DNA of 64,000 nt from Oopsacas minuta (GCA_024704765.1 JAKMXF010000003.1:1-64000), one strand, 5' to 3'. Positions 54,901 to 62,266 are shown, counted from the stretch's first letter. The notes: generated by a model from the letters alone, not told the origin. Translations and numbers: made by a program.

Positions 54901-55665
54901 TGATTGTAAGGAAAACAAATATGAGTTATTGGACCATGGATAGTTTAGTTCCAGTTTGAATAGTATAGTTCCAATTAGAGTAGATTCTAAGAAATCATAA
55001 GGATTAGTTCTCTGGAATGTTGGATGGAAAATATCATAAACTGTTTCAATAGTTAGTTCCGATATAATATCATCTTGGTTCCGGTTATGAATATTCACAT
55101 GTAAATGCCATGTAGCAACATTTGTTAGTAGCTCAGTAGTGTATACGGATAAATAGTATCGAGATTCCACTTGTAATAAATCCAGTTCATAAGGGCATGG
55201 ATCAGCTGTACAAGTTAATGTGACACTATCGAAACACTTAGTTCCATATTGGCAAGTGAAATATGTATCTGTGAGGCCAGACACGATTGAATACGGTTGA
55301 ACATGAACTGGAATTATCCCGCGTTTTTTGGAGTGGACAATTGGAATTTGGAGAATTTCAATTGAGATATTGAATGATATATAAGCCAATGAAATCGCAT
55401 TCTGTTTGTATGTTACTATTAATAAATACTCCAGTTTTGTGTGTTGAAAATTATTTGACAAATAAATCGAGCTATTTTCAAGTGAAAATATGTCCGATTC
55501 TGATTCAATCCTAAATTCTGTACCATTAGAGACATAATCTGTAATATTTATCAAAATTGAATTCTTTGTTGTTTCAATTGGGAACGATAAATTGATCGAA
55601 AAACCGTTCACAAGTAAGATTTCTGAAAATGTAAATAACAACAAAATTAATAGTTTCAATTCCAT
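42943..55665 (-). CDS. Giant classical-type (type III-like) cadherin, 4240 residues in one exon
   Basis: Start taken at 55665, where MELKLLILLLFTFSEILL forms a signal peptide; an in-frame Met at 55773 would add 36 non-signal residues. About 25-30 cadherin repeats can be inferred. Canonical DxNDN linkers (VTDINDNYPTF, VVDVNDNSPYF, ILDQNDNAPIF, VLDVNDNYPKF, INDLNDNTPIF and others) occur mainly in the second half; N-terminal repeats are degenerate. Membrane-proximally come about 12 EGF modules, LamG, EGF, LamG, EGF, then one TM (about 43440-43355). The ~138-residue tail has a juxtamembrane EGGGEG motif (43250-43267) and a C-terminal segment LNELGSPFRKL (about 42973-43010). These resemble the p120- and beta-catenin-binding motifs of classical cadherins, not FAT tails. 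Likely role: cell-cell adhesion linked to actin via catenins. One 12.7-kb exon is exceptional. Confidence 0.9.
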   Translation of the reverse strand: MELKLLILLLFTFSEILLVNGFSINLSFPIETTKNSILINITDYVSNGTEFRIESESDIFSLENSSIYLSNNFQHTKLEYLLIVTYKQNAISLAYISFNISIEILQIPIVHSKKRGIIPVHVQPYSIVSGLTDTYFTCQYGTKCFDSVTLTCTADPCPYELDLLQVESRYYLSVYTTELLTNVATWHLHVNIHNRNQDDIISELTIETVYDIFHPTFQRTNPYDFLESTLIGTILFKLELNYPWSNNSYLFSLQSNIAAYYLDLDAKTGEISLRSEFDCEFHSTILVTIEVRFITNISVTIIQSISSANFLINVIDVSEFAPVFSLPFYECIFCTDISTNQFLAFTPVRDYDVTNYIPELKIEQISNQSISLELEHGFVLTAINSSIINEDFSQFFQLFAFDFFDKSLFSETLLVVRFSRCSIRTPSFFQNSVILKYSPFCDIIYELSVYFDGISQQINGNYELQLSNYQNCQIESDNILKCSNYTQLEGLTAYAISQGMHNSGLEITFEEVKESPNPFMYPLIRPQIELTILTPLVEMVLLEFDTFSKFDVFEILGFFCPNFPIFIEDSLLKVSKYAAAGEYEFEVISTNMIYSIPFEIIPIRIEIISAFEVTNISLKFPYLAVNSSIYTFASEFGDFRYEILNRTLIPFVLDNHHRRIYYSRPIGNISHYIFEVLAVSLKNSNLTQSVSIDVTFSSKLQHLYFMIPKEIFVNLPKISNETIFEFSLNETNATLKILGENRFFTISNAKILLKNSTPFAQLNQTLSLQVEVYNQSLLISKTAHNIRIIFTNSSIISLHNLPYFHHIKLPNCVQHNAHIFKLPRLPTGEYVLNSTQLKISANGSLIYTGGIKAYSSINQSIHVLHESMNTIFSIISIDFIGQTVDTQIYININSGTRIGTKIGRLWNQTTEPCTYIIAPQNVPFHLDSITGEIFVSSILEESWYQFTVEQKYFCLEINFEVFINISNVNIFTNGTYFFTFQRSNSRLFIGHIETQPTFYELFLLQNSSIYVPYFCLQNNGDLFTNGFLHKLQHLVLIAKACIPNTSSCNYAFIQLYITPSNFSAPIFSHQFLDLLIPSSQPIPSQIFQLTSYDLDGLFDQLYFSLSSPFVNITEYGTMFIIATQVEGKYVTNAIVTDDFGAQSELRVCIQIYEQFNHSIFFQENYMNISLDPLITKEFQLTPLVAREYQYLLLFTTPPNSLFVNDSGYLSIADTQTDKIQTIIFVYSKELSIFDTKILQINILDLQHPPEFPAQFDTIFIYTNASIGSQYQIQQAFDPDQTVLEYSIEKYTENITYIFSINSTFLTLIWNLTDFQFRYINMTIRATDVDGLFGEFTLYVNILPAIEIKFENEIESYNITLPDMGSLFQVRPMGPFDGVSLSIIHISPSEDFYIDTDGYIYPVITPSTQFQFEYTLIIEANLRLSTDILQVLINVDFIFEFISETFKTCLPENTEINTFIYKLELRSVPLEIDYYFDTFLTEFKVNSSGHISLKSNLDYERRKIYNLTLKAFSNFLQKTISFDFFINVTDINDNYPTFAGQAPYFAHIFTSNLPTIVYEFVVIDFDSGSNGMISFQIDRSSVENIFQVSETGQLSFVNDADNFLSSYSIVITAFDNGTPSLATTVILSITVYTDIPDDLPIFEHKVYEIEVKESFVDFEIPLMHIRAFSASSIEYEIQSNPSELNLRLEDQNIYLLEAPDYELSQFYNISISANDGNSTTTCLLFVYVVDVNDNSPYFDQQIYEIFVDENNEIGDVILMLNVMDLDSGLNGEIFLNFTEEFYGKYFEIFGKDLIAKIEFDFEEIQFFEFEIVASDRGQPMQISSSFVHVNIVNINDNIPIVAIGTNVIILPQNATENSEILSIAASDEDNLNSLSFTIKNGFTYFDILVANQVGILSIIRSPVRGTYQLNVTITDGKHSIFVPIYILVGNVNENTPKIEQSTCEGVLMENAPNGTYVAQITAVDEDIGLNGELYFSILTNFHVLSEKIGVLEDVFTIDSNSGIVTLNYNGNMSVEGVKTLIDAEFNSEIIIDVIVVDGGGQEDFCSLTITILDQNDNAPIFDRDVYEITYKQIIDTTNVLNVFAFDPDQGNNGLVSYRITNTNLFIIDNSKGTIISTGSIPSGNYTFIALAIDNGSPYMETEVMVHIIVQQDLPPRPFFDQSLYEVTVREDQQLNEGFLQVNASKTADNTQIIYSVRRGSSLRANSEGTFQIKGITGEIFLGLHLDYEILRPGPFKFSFLVQASNFETSSYALVVVYVLDVNDNYPKFTSPILNFYLDEGPTNRSYIGRLSATDKDSGENGDIEYSLYDTTLDIPFVIQRNGSINIKSQKVFDYEDPQSKNIFAFLVVARDLCGMECSLSTVVSVAININDLNDNTPIFDENLPSSISLLENTVPPRSVGTFQAIDKDEISFDNLEYSITEGNIGDVFSINAGNGHLNLVQILDFETQPEYFLTLKVFDNTHFSLHKVHILIVDIDDSIPIFSQPIYEINIPESIPIGTSVANVKASDVDLPENGFIDYEISDQSTAALFFALNNTTGDLRTISEIDREEFEYFEFFCFARDSNNNLGKAIIRANISDINEPPIFSKAFYETFIAENRPISSFVDYFPALDTDRGENSTLKYELLQDENNAFVVDMLTGEVYTQQIFDYETRTMYVLVLRANDSGTPPLFAQTTIRIFIEDVNDHFPAFICTNMYSRIYDDVKNNSVVTKIKVLDDDDTPVFHIQLLTHNLPFIISENEVILIGNLSENSYFLELNLSDFSQNFHQIGNFSITVLPTNRNPPLFTSSTNQFIVLIGSEIGAEIGQISAQDPEGDIVTFFINDTNFRIDISTGTITLNIVPIKVTEIYVNVTVFDSGYPKLSSFILIQISIENSPKNSIIFPQNFYTIELEEEQIFLNFLQIQVLNEISVTYKIEHNFNTFSIDTYNGSLSLLIRLDYEIRSLYNITIETESENGMFGYTYVVISVVDVNDNPSLETFSTIFIRILEPKLALVPITFDDPDSNDQFRDCSYENGSLEFEIFYNCTILINEVDSGLYFVEVSGRDGTHDRVPNHITIDVHNFQYLKTENVFSILFANPLSAILQNISIFHTFFPPNIILYSIEEHLDGGQIHFYSNDVSTALDYIYNTRNSFAEIGFQVESILNEPCESEPCLTQGLCNNSLSIGPINFVTSDLVSFLSQEISHSYDCICAPGSVGKNCDTNIDDCLNVVCQNGGNCVDLLQDFYCKCPMGVSGTFCENSIDFCATNPCHNSGNCVEKITHFECDCVEGFYGDTCQYSLTKMVDLCVAIECENNSSCTASTTGHTCSCVDGFIGPTCTNASNTVTPCDSNPCQYGGQCVPMSHEYSCICPQGYSGPDCCYPMDECELKPCQNGGECLSGFYGDYVCECPSGTSGPKCEIFLSPCDVSQCQNGGICSEDGYAYTCSCPIRFAGENCEFPVFPTDFCISNDCQNGANCTSGFNKYTCTCPEGFSGILCQSPTPPSSPCGSNPCQHEGKCVEIGTEIICECIYGVTGVYCENNINDCENISCGFGACFDGFGGQRCVCEDGYSGEDCTIECPSGTNGPNCDNLIVFCSETSCQPGQNCSEVLGGFECHCPSGFIGVNCGTRLSCDNTECENGGNCRNDEMNAFECDCPPKFWGAKCELLRSTSFNGQSFISFPGSILPNQNAVIDFKISTASNNGLILFATNFRNFVYKDFIIVDISHSIIRFTISFGGVNYVLSDCHHTSLSDTIWHNISIAYSISSISICVDQCTKTCELEIDSAYHSLDGILSLLLGGIPYDPSLKIAQNFTGCLRDFYINKQQIDLSDGYHFKTLETCPDTILTPCQPIICPPRSSCVETADGAGCICDQGYSGANCDEIVQSITLQSGDYLQIEAKNRIRRDLNALNLVLNSFSIAVLPTLEYGTILHITDSSHFLKLELTPTHLELITDTNSASIPIGNTSNTWFHIKFQIERNILTLYLNDDLAKLELNSIFALNSPFSTIFLSSMDLGLQGCIQDIRLNEYQLQETNPAFQLVTYQTNPHSDLGPSCQVACDNSICGFGTCVPLFTQEKGYICECLDGTFQEVCVESEPTTIVTLIVIIVAITLIIIATILTVILIITFFTHRHYEKEKRYSVQVYENRENFMPEIRRYQFEGGGEGQTGTITGTKMPIEPSILSDEIAETSKFDEHLFRSVILRREAYLCDDDSKRRYSDSEGEETLTVSFSRDSEFNISEVPVETLNELGSPFRKLCKVIYPEFDK

Positions 55666-55875
55666 AGTTTCTTGGTCATCGCTAGGGTAGTTAAGGTGTG
55701 AAATATGTAAATATACAAACATAAAACGGGAAATATTTTGATCCATAGTGTCCAATCTGCCCCCAAATAACAAATATTCTAAATAGAATTATCATTTCTA
55801 CAAACGTAATGACATATATGGAACTAATCTAATTGGTACTAGAACCTAAATATCCTATAGTTTCAATTACACATT

Positions 55876-56760
55876 CTATGACGTCACACCTGTGCGGGAA
55901 GTTGTCATTCCTAATTTATCACTTTTTGATAATAACTCATAATGCTGGTCATAGAGTACTTCGCCGTATTCTTCCATCTTCCATAAATCAGGAGATAAAT
56001 AACCGTACGTTTTGCTTATCGCCTCGAAAGTGGCCTTGGCGAAGTTGCCCAGGGTGGCAGTTTGCCCTCTAGCTGATGTGTAGCAATCCTGCACGCCCGC
56101 CATTTGCAGTAACTTCTTGGGAATGGGGGCTGAGACAATTCCTGTGCCTCTTGGGGCAGGTATCAGTCGTACTCTGACGCTCCCACACTTACCAGTTACC
56201 TTACAAGGCACTGTGTGTGGTTCTGCTATTTTGTTACCCCAGTAGCCTTTACGTACTGGGATAATTGAGAGTTTGGCTGCTGTTATGGCGCCTAAAAATA
56301 TGAATATATCAAGTAAATTATTTTGAGGAAAAACATTTTTCGGCTAGAATTCGAATTTTGAGATCTTCAAAATTCCACAGAAAATTATTTTACCTTTTAT
56401 CGCAGTGGCGACCTCCTTGGCCACTTTCACACCTAGTCCAACATGTCCCTTATAGTCTCCAATAGCTACAATCGCCTTGAACCTGGTCCTCTGTCCTGCC
56501 TTGGTCTGTTTCTGCACTGGCATAATTTTCAACACCTCATCTGTCAAACCAGGACACAATTTTTCTATTATATCCTGTTCCTTGATTGGTAGAGAATAAG
56601 TGTATATTTCTTCAAGATTTGTTATTTTGTTCGCTTTTACAAGTCGGCCCAATTTTGTCACAGGGACCCATTCTTTCTCCTCTTGGGCTCTACCTCTACC
56701 CCTACCACGACCCCTCCCACGGCCCCTACCTCTACCACGAGCTCTACCCCTATCTGCCAT
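55876..56760 (-). CDS. RPS2: 40S ribosomal protein S2 (uS5), 2 exons
   Basis: Exons 56760-56394 and 56291-55876 join to 260 residues. The N-terminus has the RG-repeat tail typical of animal S2 (about residues 4-24, alternating Arg-Gly). Conserved S5 motifs follow: [47 protein letters not shown], then [13 protein letters not shown], and the C-terminal [19 protein letters not shown]. The protein sits at the mRNA entry side of the small subunit and contributes to decoding accuracy. The RG tail is usually arginine-methylated. It is shorter than the human protein (293) mainly in the N-terminal tail. It lies about 210 bp upstream of the cadherin start on the same strand. Confidence 0.97.
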
Positions 56761-56807
56761 CTATGTACTAAAATAGCTGCATGTGTATAAGAAGATGGTA
56801 ATAGAGT

Positions 56808-57085
56808 GGAAGCTGGTTATAAGAACATCTTCGGGAACAGGAAATAGTGCTCTTATAACCGGCATGTAGTATACAGTGAATGCCTGTTATGAGAACAACA
56901 CATTTGGATGTAGGAACCATATTCAAGAAAAATATTTTCATTATACAAACATACCGGTTATAAGAACCAATTTTACTACTACACAGAGAGTGTTCTTATA
57001 ACCGACATAATGTATATCGGGGCATATGATAACCGTATTTGAGTATGTTCTTACAACCGGAATGTTCCTATATCCCACATCTACT
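56808..57085. repeat. Family E elements, two inverted units
   Basis: GCTGGTTATAAGAACATCTT pairs with AGTGCTCTTATAACCGGCAT (about 56811-56866). A second pair is ACCGGTTATAAGAACCAATT with AGTGTTCTTATAACCGACAT (about 56953-57009). More half sites follow to 57085. Confidence 0.7.
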
Positions 57086-57157
57086 GTATGTACACAGTGG
57101 TGTCAGGGACTTATAGCTCATTTGTATTGGAATATTTCCTCAAATAGCAAGTTCGTA

Positions 57158-57324
57158 TACAGTGGAATCTGCATAAACCGACACCTGTATAATCCGAAAA
57201 ATTTTCATGTCAACCCAAGCCCGTGGAACCGTGAGAAAATATGTAGTAGACTCTCTTAAAGTGAGCACATAGATCTGAACTCTGAAGGATTATACAGGTG
57301 TTGGTTTATGCAGATTCCACTATA
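57158..57324. repeat. Family F miniature element with ~38-bp terminal inverted repeats
   Basis: Left end TACAGTGGAATCTGCATAAA continuing through CACCTGTATAATCC; right end is its near-perfect reverse complement, finishing TTTATGCAGATTCCACTATA. TA at both edges fits a Tc1/mariner-type target duplication. No ORF inside. Confidence 0.8.
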
Positions 57325-57424
57325 TTCCGTTTTATCGAGAGTCTACTGCATTTGTACTACGTTTTATCACCTTGGAATTACAGAATATATCCTAATACAA
57401 TTTATCTCTAATCTCGTATTTATA

Positions 57425-58674
57425 CTAATAACTGAGCGGGTCTAGGTTAGAAACTGAGTCAGATAAGCCTATTTGTAGCTGCGCGACTTCTGATAGGTTA
57501 ATAACCGTCAGTAGATCTTGCACTAGTCCAGATACCTGTTGACTGTAGTTGTCACCATCTGATGAAATTGGAACTGAAGATAGATATTTGAGTAAATCCC
57601 GCCCAAAGTCTAAATCTGGATATTCAACTTTGTGGGAGATTATTGCAGCAATATACTCAATTATCTAAAAATAGATATATTATAAATTATAAGCGCCAGG
57701 TAATAATAATAAATGAGTGAAAAATTTGTTTGTTTGTTTACCTGATCTAACATTCTAGCAATATCCTCTACACAATGTACAGACTGACTCAAACTCTCCA
57801 ACATAGAAATAGGACTTTCGATAGCCGCCAATTTACGCGGGGGTTTCTCCATTCTTGCTAGAGCTGACATTACCAAACTTTCTGGTGGTGATGGCCTTAT
57901 TTTGTGACGGAATGGAATAAACACATTTCCTATTTTAAGCGGGTGATCTATCTTACCTCCTGTAAGTGACACCATTCTAAAAATAGCAACAATTAATTAT
58001 ATCCTAATTTGGAAATTTTGAAAATTTGATCGTGGAGCTTGAGGGCAATTCGAGTTGACAATTGCCAGGAAAAGTCCGCATGCATACTTGCCAACTGTCT
58101 CAACTTGTCGGGACGTCCCGAATTTGCGGATATATGTGTGGGATAAAGCCCGCCAAAACTTACCAAAAACCTTACTTTTCCCGCGTTTTTCTTCACTCAG
58201 TTTGGCAACTATGCACATGAAACAAATTGACTTTTCCACGACCAAATTTCACTCATTTTTCAGTTCTCACCTATAAGCTTTCACTTCAATATTATCTGTC
58301 CTGAAAGACAAATCAAGGAACACCATGAAGCAATTGGAACTAACATTCTTGTGACAATATTCATGTACAATAGTAGCGAAATATGGGATGGATTTTCCAA
58401 CCAGAAACCAACCAACAATGGTATCATTTGGATAAGTTAATTTGTGCAATTCTGTCCAGTTCTCGGCCAATTGCCAATTAACGTTGACAGCTAATTCATC
58501 TTTGAGTTGATAATTTATCGAATAAGATGACCGCACTTGTATAACACGCATTCCACTGGCACTACTCGCGTTGCCAAGGAGAATACCAATGGAATTTGGT
58601 GTGCCTATTTTTCTTTCATAGCTGTCAATCATTGAAAATAATGCGAGCGGATGTATTTGGAGATCTTGGTCCAT
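57425..58674 (-). CDS. EIF3F: Translation initiation factor eIF3 subunit F, 3 exons
   Basis: Exons 58674-58271, 57976-57742 and 57664-57425 join to 292 residues. An MPN domain is visible: IHPLALFSMIDSYERK, GILLGNAS, DELAVNVNWQLAENWTELHK and IVGWFLVGKSIPYFATIVHEYC. The JAMM metal ligands (E-HxH-S-D) are not present in the usual positions, as in eIF3f, rather than active deubiquitinases such as CSN5 or RPN11. The C-terminal helical part contributes to the eIF3 helical bundle. Role: part of the octameric eIF3 core in 43S pre-initiation complexes. It follows the tetraspanin by about 400 bp on the same strand and precedes RPS2, another translation gene. The remote relative CSN6 is less likely because the VDSYER-type start fits eIF3f. 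Confidence 0.85.
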
Positions 58675-59073
58675 TTGGTTGTGGTTTATGATAATCTAAT
58701 TAACACTTTATATTCTATAGCAGATTGTTTTACATGATCCACAGGGAAATACAATAAACTCGCGTTATAACGAAGAGCTGCGGGACCCCGGTTTCATTTC
58801 ATTATCAGCGGACACCTTCATTTCAAGCTACAGGGGTAAAGAAACACTTCGTTAGGACGGGAGTTTACTGTACTCCAACTTTATGTCTTTCCCCCCGAGT
58901 AATTGCTTTAAATTGCTATTATTGGAAGTGAAACCTGGATTTACACTTTATTTAGCAAATATAATCCCAGGAAATTGGTAAATATGTAACCATAACAACC
59001 AAATTTGATTAAAAATATTCATGAAATAATCACAGTAATCACAAGCTTAATAACAGACAAAAATTCTTCAAAA
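58675..59073. other. Gap between EIF3F start and tetraspanin end
   Basis: Contains a diverged family A copy (about 58745-58875: AAACTCGCGTTATAACGAAG at left, AGGACGGGAGTTTACTGTAC at right). No gene. Confidence 0.55.
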
Positions 59074-59654
59074 TCAGGTAAAATATTTGAAAATAATTAA
59101 CTAAAACACATTTAGGGAAGCTTAAGAAACGTATTTACAGACGAATACTAGGTGTTAAACTGTCTCATATTTGTTACGTGTCTTTGAACTAGGGGAACAC
59201 ATCAAGTACCAGGTGACTACCTCTCCAAGAATCTATGTAAACAAGTTTTGTAAACAAATTTGTAAATAATATGATATACAAATGGTTACTTACCAGAAAT
59301 AGTGCAAATAATAGAATAGCAATGATGAATGCGTAGTAATACTCCGATACATACACGGATAACTTTCCATAGCAACCCTAAACAATCAATTTACAATATC
59401 AGAGGTGTTAAAATGTGAATATAAACCACTGTGTAGATACATTCAATTAACCAATAGAATATCAGCCTCATGAAACTGGGTAAACCCTCAATCTTATAGG
59501 TCAAAACATTTCGTCACCTATCTTAGAGACTATTTGAGATATCGCTTAGATATTGGAACATGTTTCTACATTCTCCATGTTCTATATGTATATCAAATTT
59601 CGTAAGTTTGTAGCTCTTACCAACAAACGAACAAACGAACAAACGAACAAACAA

Positions 59655-59698
<44 letters not shown>

Positions 59699-61041
59699 TA
59701 CAAATAAACAAGCACTGCGCTTACCTCTCCATAAATATCTTCCTTATTGAATGCAGTATCATCTTCTCCATTTCTACAATTACCCTGGTTTTTACAACAA
59801 GATAATGGGACAGCAATACCATCGCTAGTATTATTATCTGCCCATTCACTATCAAACCAATCTGTGTAGTTATTCACTCCACAGCATTGCTCCTAGAAAT
59901 AACAAGTACAGTCAACACCCGCGCATAGCCGTCACCTAAAAACAGTCTCATCCGATTCCCATTATAATGACCTCTCTATAGGGGTCGCCATTTTTGGTCC
60001 GATTAGACTGGACTATTAAAATGGGGGACAGTTAAGGTTTCGGCAAGTTTTGGCGGGACATTACCCTCAATTCATGTCCGAAAAAGCGGGACAGTTGGCA
60101 AATATGCAATAATTACGACTTGAGAAACTTACAAATTCTTGAATTTCATCAACGAGTACGTTATACTTCGCTAACTTAAGGTTTGAGTCTAATGCTTCAC
60201 GAATTCCAGTATCAAGCTAAACAGAAATTTGAGTAAAAACAAATAAACAACAATATAAACAACAACAATATAAATAACAATATAAATAACTTACAATGTC
60301 ATGCCAAATAAATCCTGAGATACAACCAATGATTATGAAGGCAATACAAATGATTAGACCCAGTGAATACTAAAAGAATAAAAGGTGTGAAGTATGTATA
60401 AATATAGTCAGAGTGGAGGATGAGTTTAGCGCCCGTAACTTACAACAAATAGAACGCATTTGACATCACAACCAGCGCCAATAATTCCAACAACAGTAAA
60501 TACCATAAGCACAATTCCCATAAGAATAAGGAAAATAGGCAGACTTGCCCATCCATAGTTTGCTATGTATAGATATCTGCTGGCAGCCTATTGGATAAGA
60601 GAATAGAGAATGACAGATGTCATTATTCAAAGGTATAAATACGGGAAATTTATGGTTAGGTATAAGGTATAACTTACCACTGATACGAGGCCCAGCACGA
60701 TAATTATGAAGCCGATTAGCTACAAGAAGAAAGGACATAAATCTAACAATTTGACATAATCCAGCCTGGCGCCAAAAAAATTAGTATTATGAAAAGGTGT
60801 GAAAAATATAACAAATACTTTTCAGTAAGAAAGGGCTATTCCAGAACTGGGGACGTAAAGCAGTTGGTCACTACTTCTGGATGATACCCGTGTCCAAAAC
60901 GCGTGTTAAAATCTCTAAGAAATATTGAGTTTTGGAATTTGGTGCGTATTTTTAAACACATTACAAACTCACCGCAGCAATAACATTGAAAATCACGAAT
61001 AGAATTTTGAAAAAAAGCCGGCACAAATCTTTTGCATCCAT
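59074..61041 (-). CDS. Tetraspanin, 8 exons
   Basis: Exons 61041-60973, 60719-60678, 60587-60444, 60369-60295, 60216-60133, 59892-59725, 59377-59294 and 59100-59074 join to 230 residues. TM1 is FKILFVIFNVIAALIGFII. TM2 and TM3 (PIFLILMGIVLMVFTVVGIIGAGC; SLGLIICIAFIIIGC) flank a short loop with CDVKC. The large extracellular loop carries the diagnostic EQCCGVNNYTDW (CCG) and PLSCCKNQGNC motifs, then CYGKL before TM4 (YYAFIIAILLFALF). Tetraspanins organise membrane microdomains with partner receptors and integrins. The small number of loop cysteines (about seven) suits a typical member. The last exon of nine codons is the least certain part of the model. Specific subfamily not recognised. Confidence 0.82.
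59625..59697. repeat. (AAAC)n/(CAGA)n compound microsatellite in tetraspanin intron
   Basis: AACG/AAAC units change into about 12 perfect CAGA units, inside the intron between exons 6 and 7. Confidence 0.95.
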
Positions 61042-61164
61042 TTTGAGTTTCAGTTCCAAAAGTGGATAATTAAATCTAAGAACAAAATCAAAATTCTATC
61101 AAATTTATAAAATGCAAATCGTCAACTACGCTATGTCAAAAATTTCTGAAAAGCGAGTCCAGTA

Positions 61165-61290
61165 GATCACCGGTTCCCAACCTGGGGTCCACTTACGAGG
61201 GTAAGGGGTCAATAGGATATCTAAATTTGTACTGAAGTCAATGAGAGGGGGTTCTACAGATAAATAAGGTTTGGGACCACTTCTCTAGCT
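61165..61290. repeat. Possible nonautonomous hAT-like element (family G)
   Basis: Begins near CGGTTCCCAACCTGGGGTCC and ends with a GGTTTGGGACCACTT segment, giving short imperfect inverted ends. The middle has GGGTAAGGGGTCAATAGG. Confidence 0.45.
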
Positions 61291-61645
61291 AAATATGAAA
61301 CTGTAACTGTAACTGTAACTAAAAAATATTTTTGTCCTATTTGATTTATATACTTTAAAATTCGTAGACATGAGTCATATGGAATTTGCAAGGTTAAACA
61401 ATAAAAGTACAATTTCTAATTTTAGTATAGTTCATCCATATTGTCTAATATATATTACTATCAACCTCGAGGTTGTTGTATATGGAACTATGCTATGAAT
61501 ATGTGCATAATTAGTTTCAATTGCTCAATAATTGATACAATTTCGAATACAACGACGTTCTTACAGTAATGGCACGTGTTATCATATGCCATGTGATATA
61601 AACTGAATTTTATGAATCATTATTTGATAAAACATTTTACATTTG

Positions 61646-61711
61646 CTTGTTACGTAGAAAGTTGGAAGGCAAAATTTATCGGTTTTGCCTTCCAACGTTT
61701 TGCGTAACAAG
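61646..61711. other. Near-perfect hairpin, small-RNA precursor candidate
   Basis: Left arm 61646-61674 (CTTGTTACG, then GTTGGAAGGCAAAA) pairs with right arm 61683-61711 (TTTTGCCTTCCAAC, then CGTAACAAG). 23 perfect pairs are interrupted by a 6-nt segment that pairs mostly with G-T wobbles. The loop is TTTATCGG. Either strand could be the transcript. Confidence 0.55.
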
Positions 61712-62080
61712 AAAATTTCAAATCTTGTAAATACAACTGAGGTGGCGCGTCGTATGCTTTTCGGGCCCTGTACTGCTGGATTATGACGAAATTCGTGACA
61801 ATTTCTGAATATAAATACCATAATCTCCTAAGGGTTGTTACTCGTTACCCTAGAGAGCTGCAATCATTTGTCACTAGATAATTGATCTCTTCCAAACTCA
61901 AATCACCACTTCCATAACAATTTCTACGAATTACATAATGAATAAATTATTAATTGTAACAATGATGGCTGAATACACTAATTAGAAGGTGTTAGATATT
62001 TATGCCACCTAATTGGAAAACTTGTGGAATTCATTGTTAATTTCAAACCATAATTATAAGAATTAGGAATACATATATTA

Positions 62081-62099
62081 TCACGTGAAGGGTATAAAA
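62081..62099 (+). promoter_or_regulatory. Calpain promoter: TCACGTGA E-box and TATA box
   Basis: TCACGTGA palindrome at 62081-62088 and TATAAAA at 62093-62099, about 170 bp before the calpain start codon. Transcription would begin near 62123-62130. The intervening short ATGs are followed quickly by stops. A cryptic 5' UTR intron (TTTTAG acceptor at 62251) is possible. Confidence 0.5.
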
Positions 62100-62266
62100 C
62101 GGAAAACTTGACGTCTTCATATATATACAACTATTTCTTCAAACTTCATGGCATTATCGTTATAAATGTGGCATACATTGTGTCCATACGTGTACTACAG
62201 CCACATTTGAACACTTGGGTAACCATTTTTACACTTATATATATGTTTTAGGTGAACAGTTTTCAG

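Larger units (their letters stand above)
56761..57424. other. Gap between RPS2 and EIF3F, filled with miniature elements
   Basis: Contains family E hairpins (56808-57085) and a separate element with long inverted ends (57158-57324), into or next to which a further inverted pair (AGTAGACTCTC near 57243, GAGAGTCTACT near 57340) is interleaved. The RPS2 promoter must be in the first few dozen bases. Confidence 0.6.
61042..62266. other. 1.2-kb divergent gap between tetraspanin and calpain
   Basis: Contains a family G-like element (61165-61290), an imperfect inverted repeat centred on the palindrome CAACCTCGAGGTTG (61463-61476), a strong hairpin (61646-61711), a CACGTG site (61573), and the calpain promoter elements near 62081-62099. 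No ORF that I can support. Confidence 0.6.

Noticed and set aside
42943-55665. Calling the giant cadherin a FAT orthologue
   Set aside because: The repeat number and EGF/LamG content suggest FAT, but the tail has classical-cadherin motifs (EGGGEG and a catenin-binding-like C-terminus) instead of FAT tail motifs.
62148-62213. Calpain start at an upstream ATG
   Set aside because: The frames from 62148 and the next ATG stop within a few codons; the Met at 62267 begins the conserved calpain-5 N-terminus.
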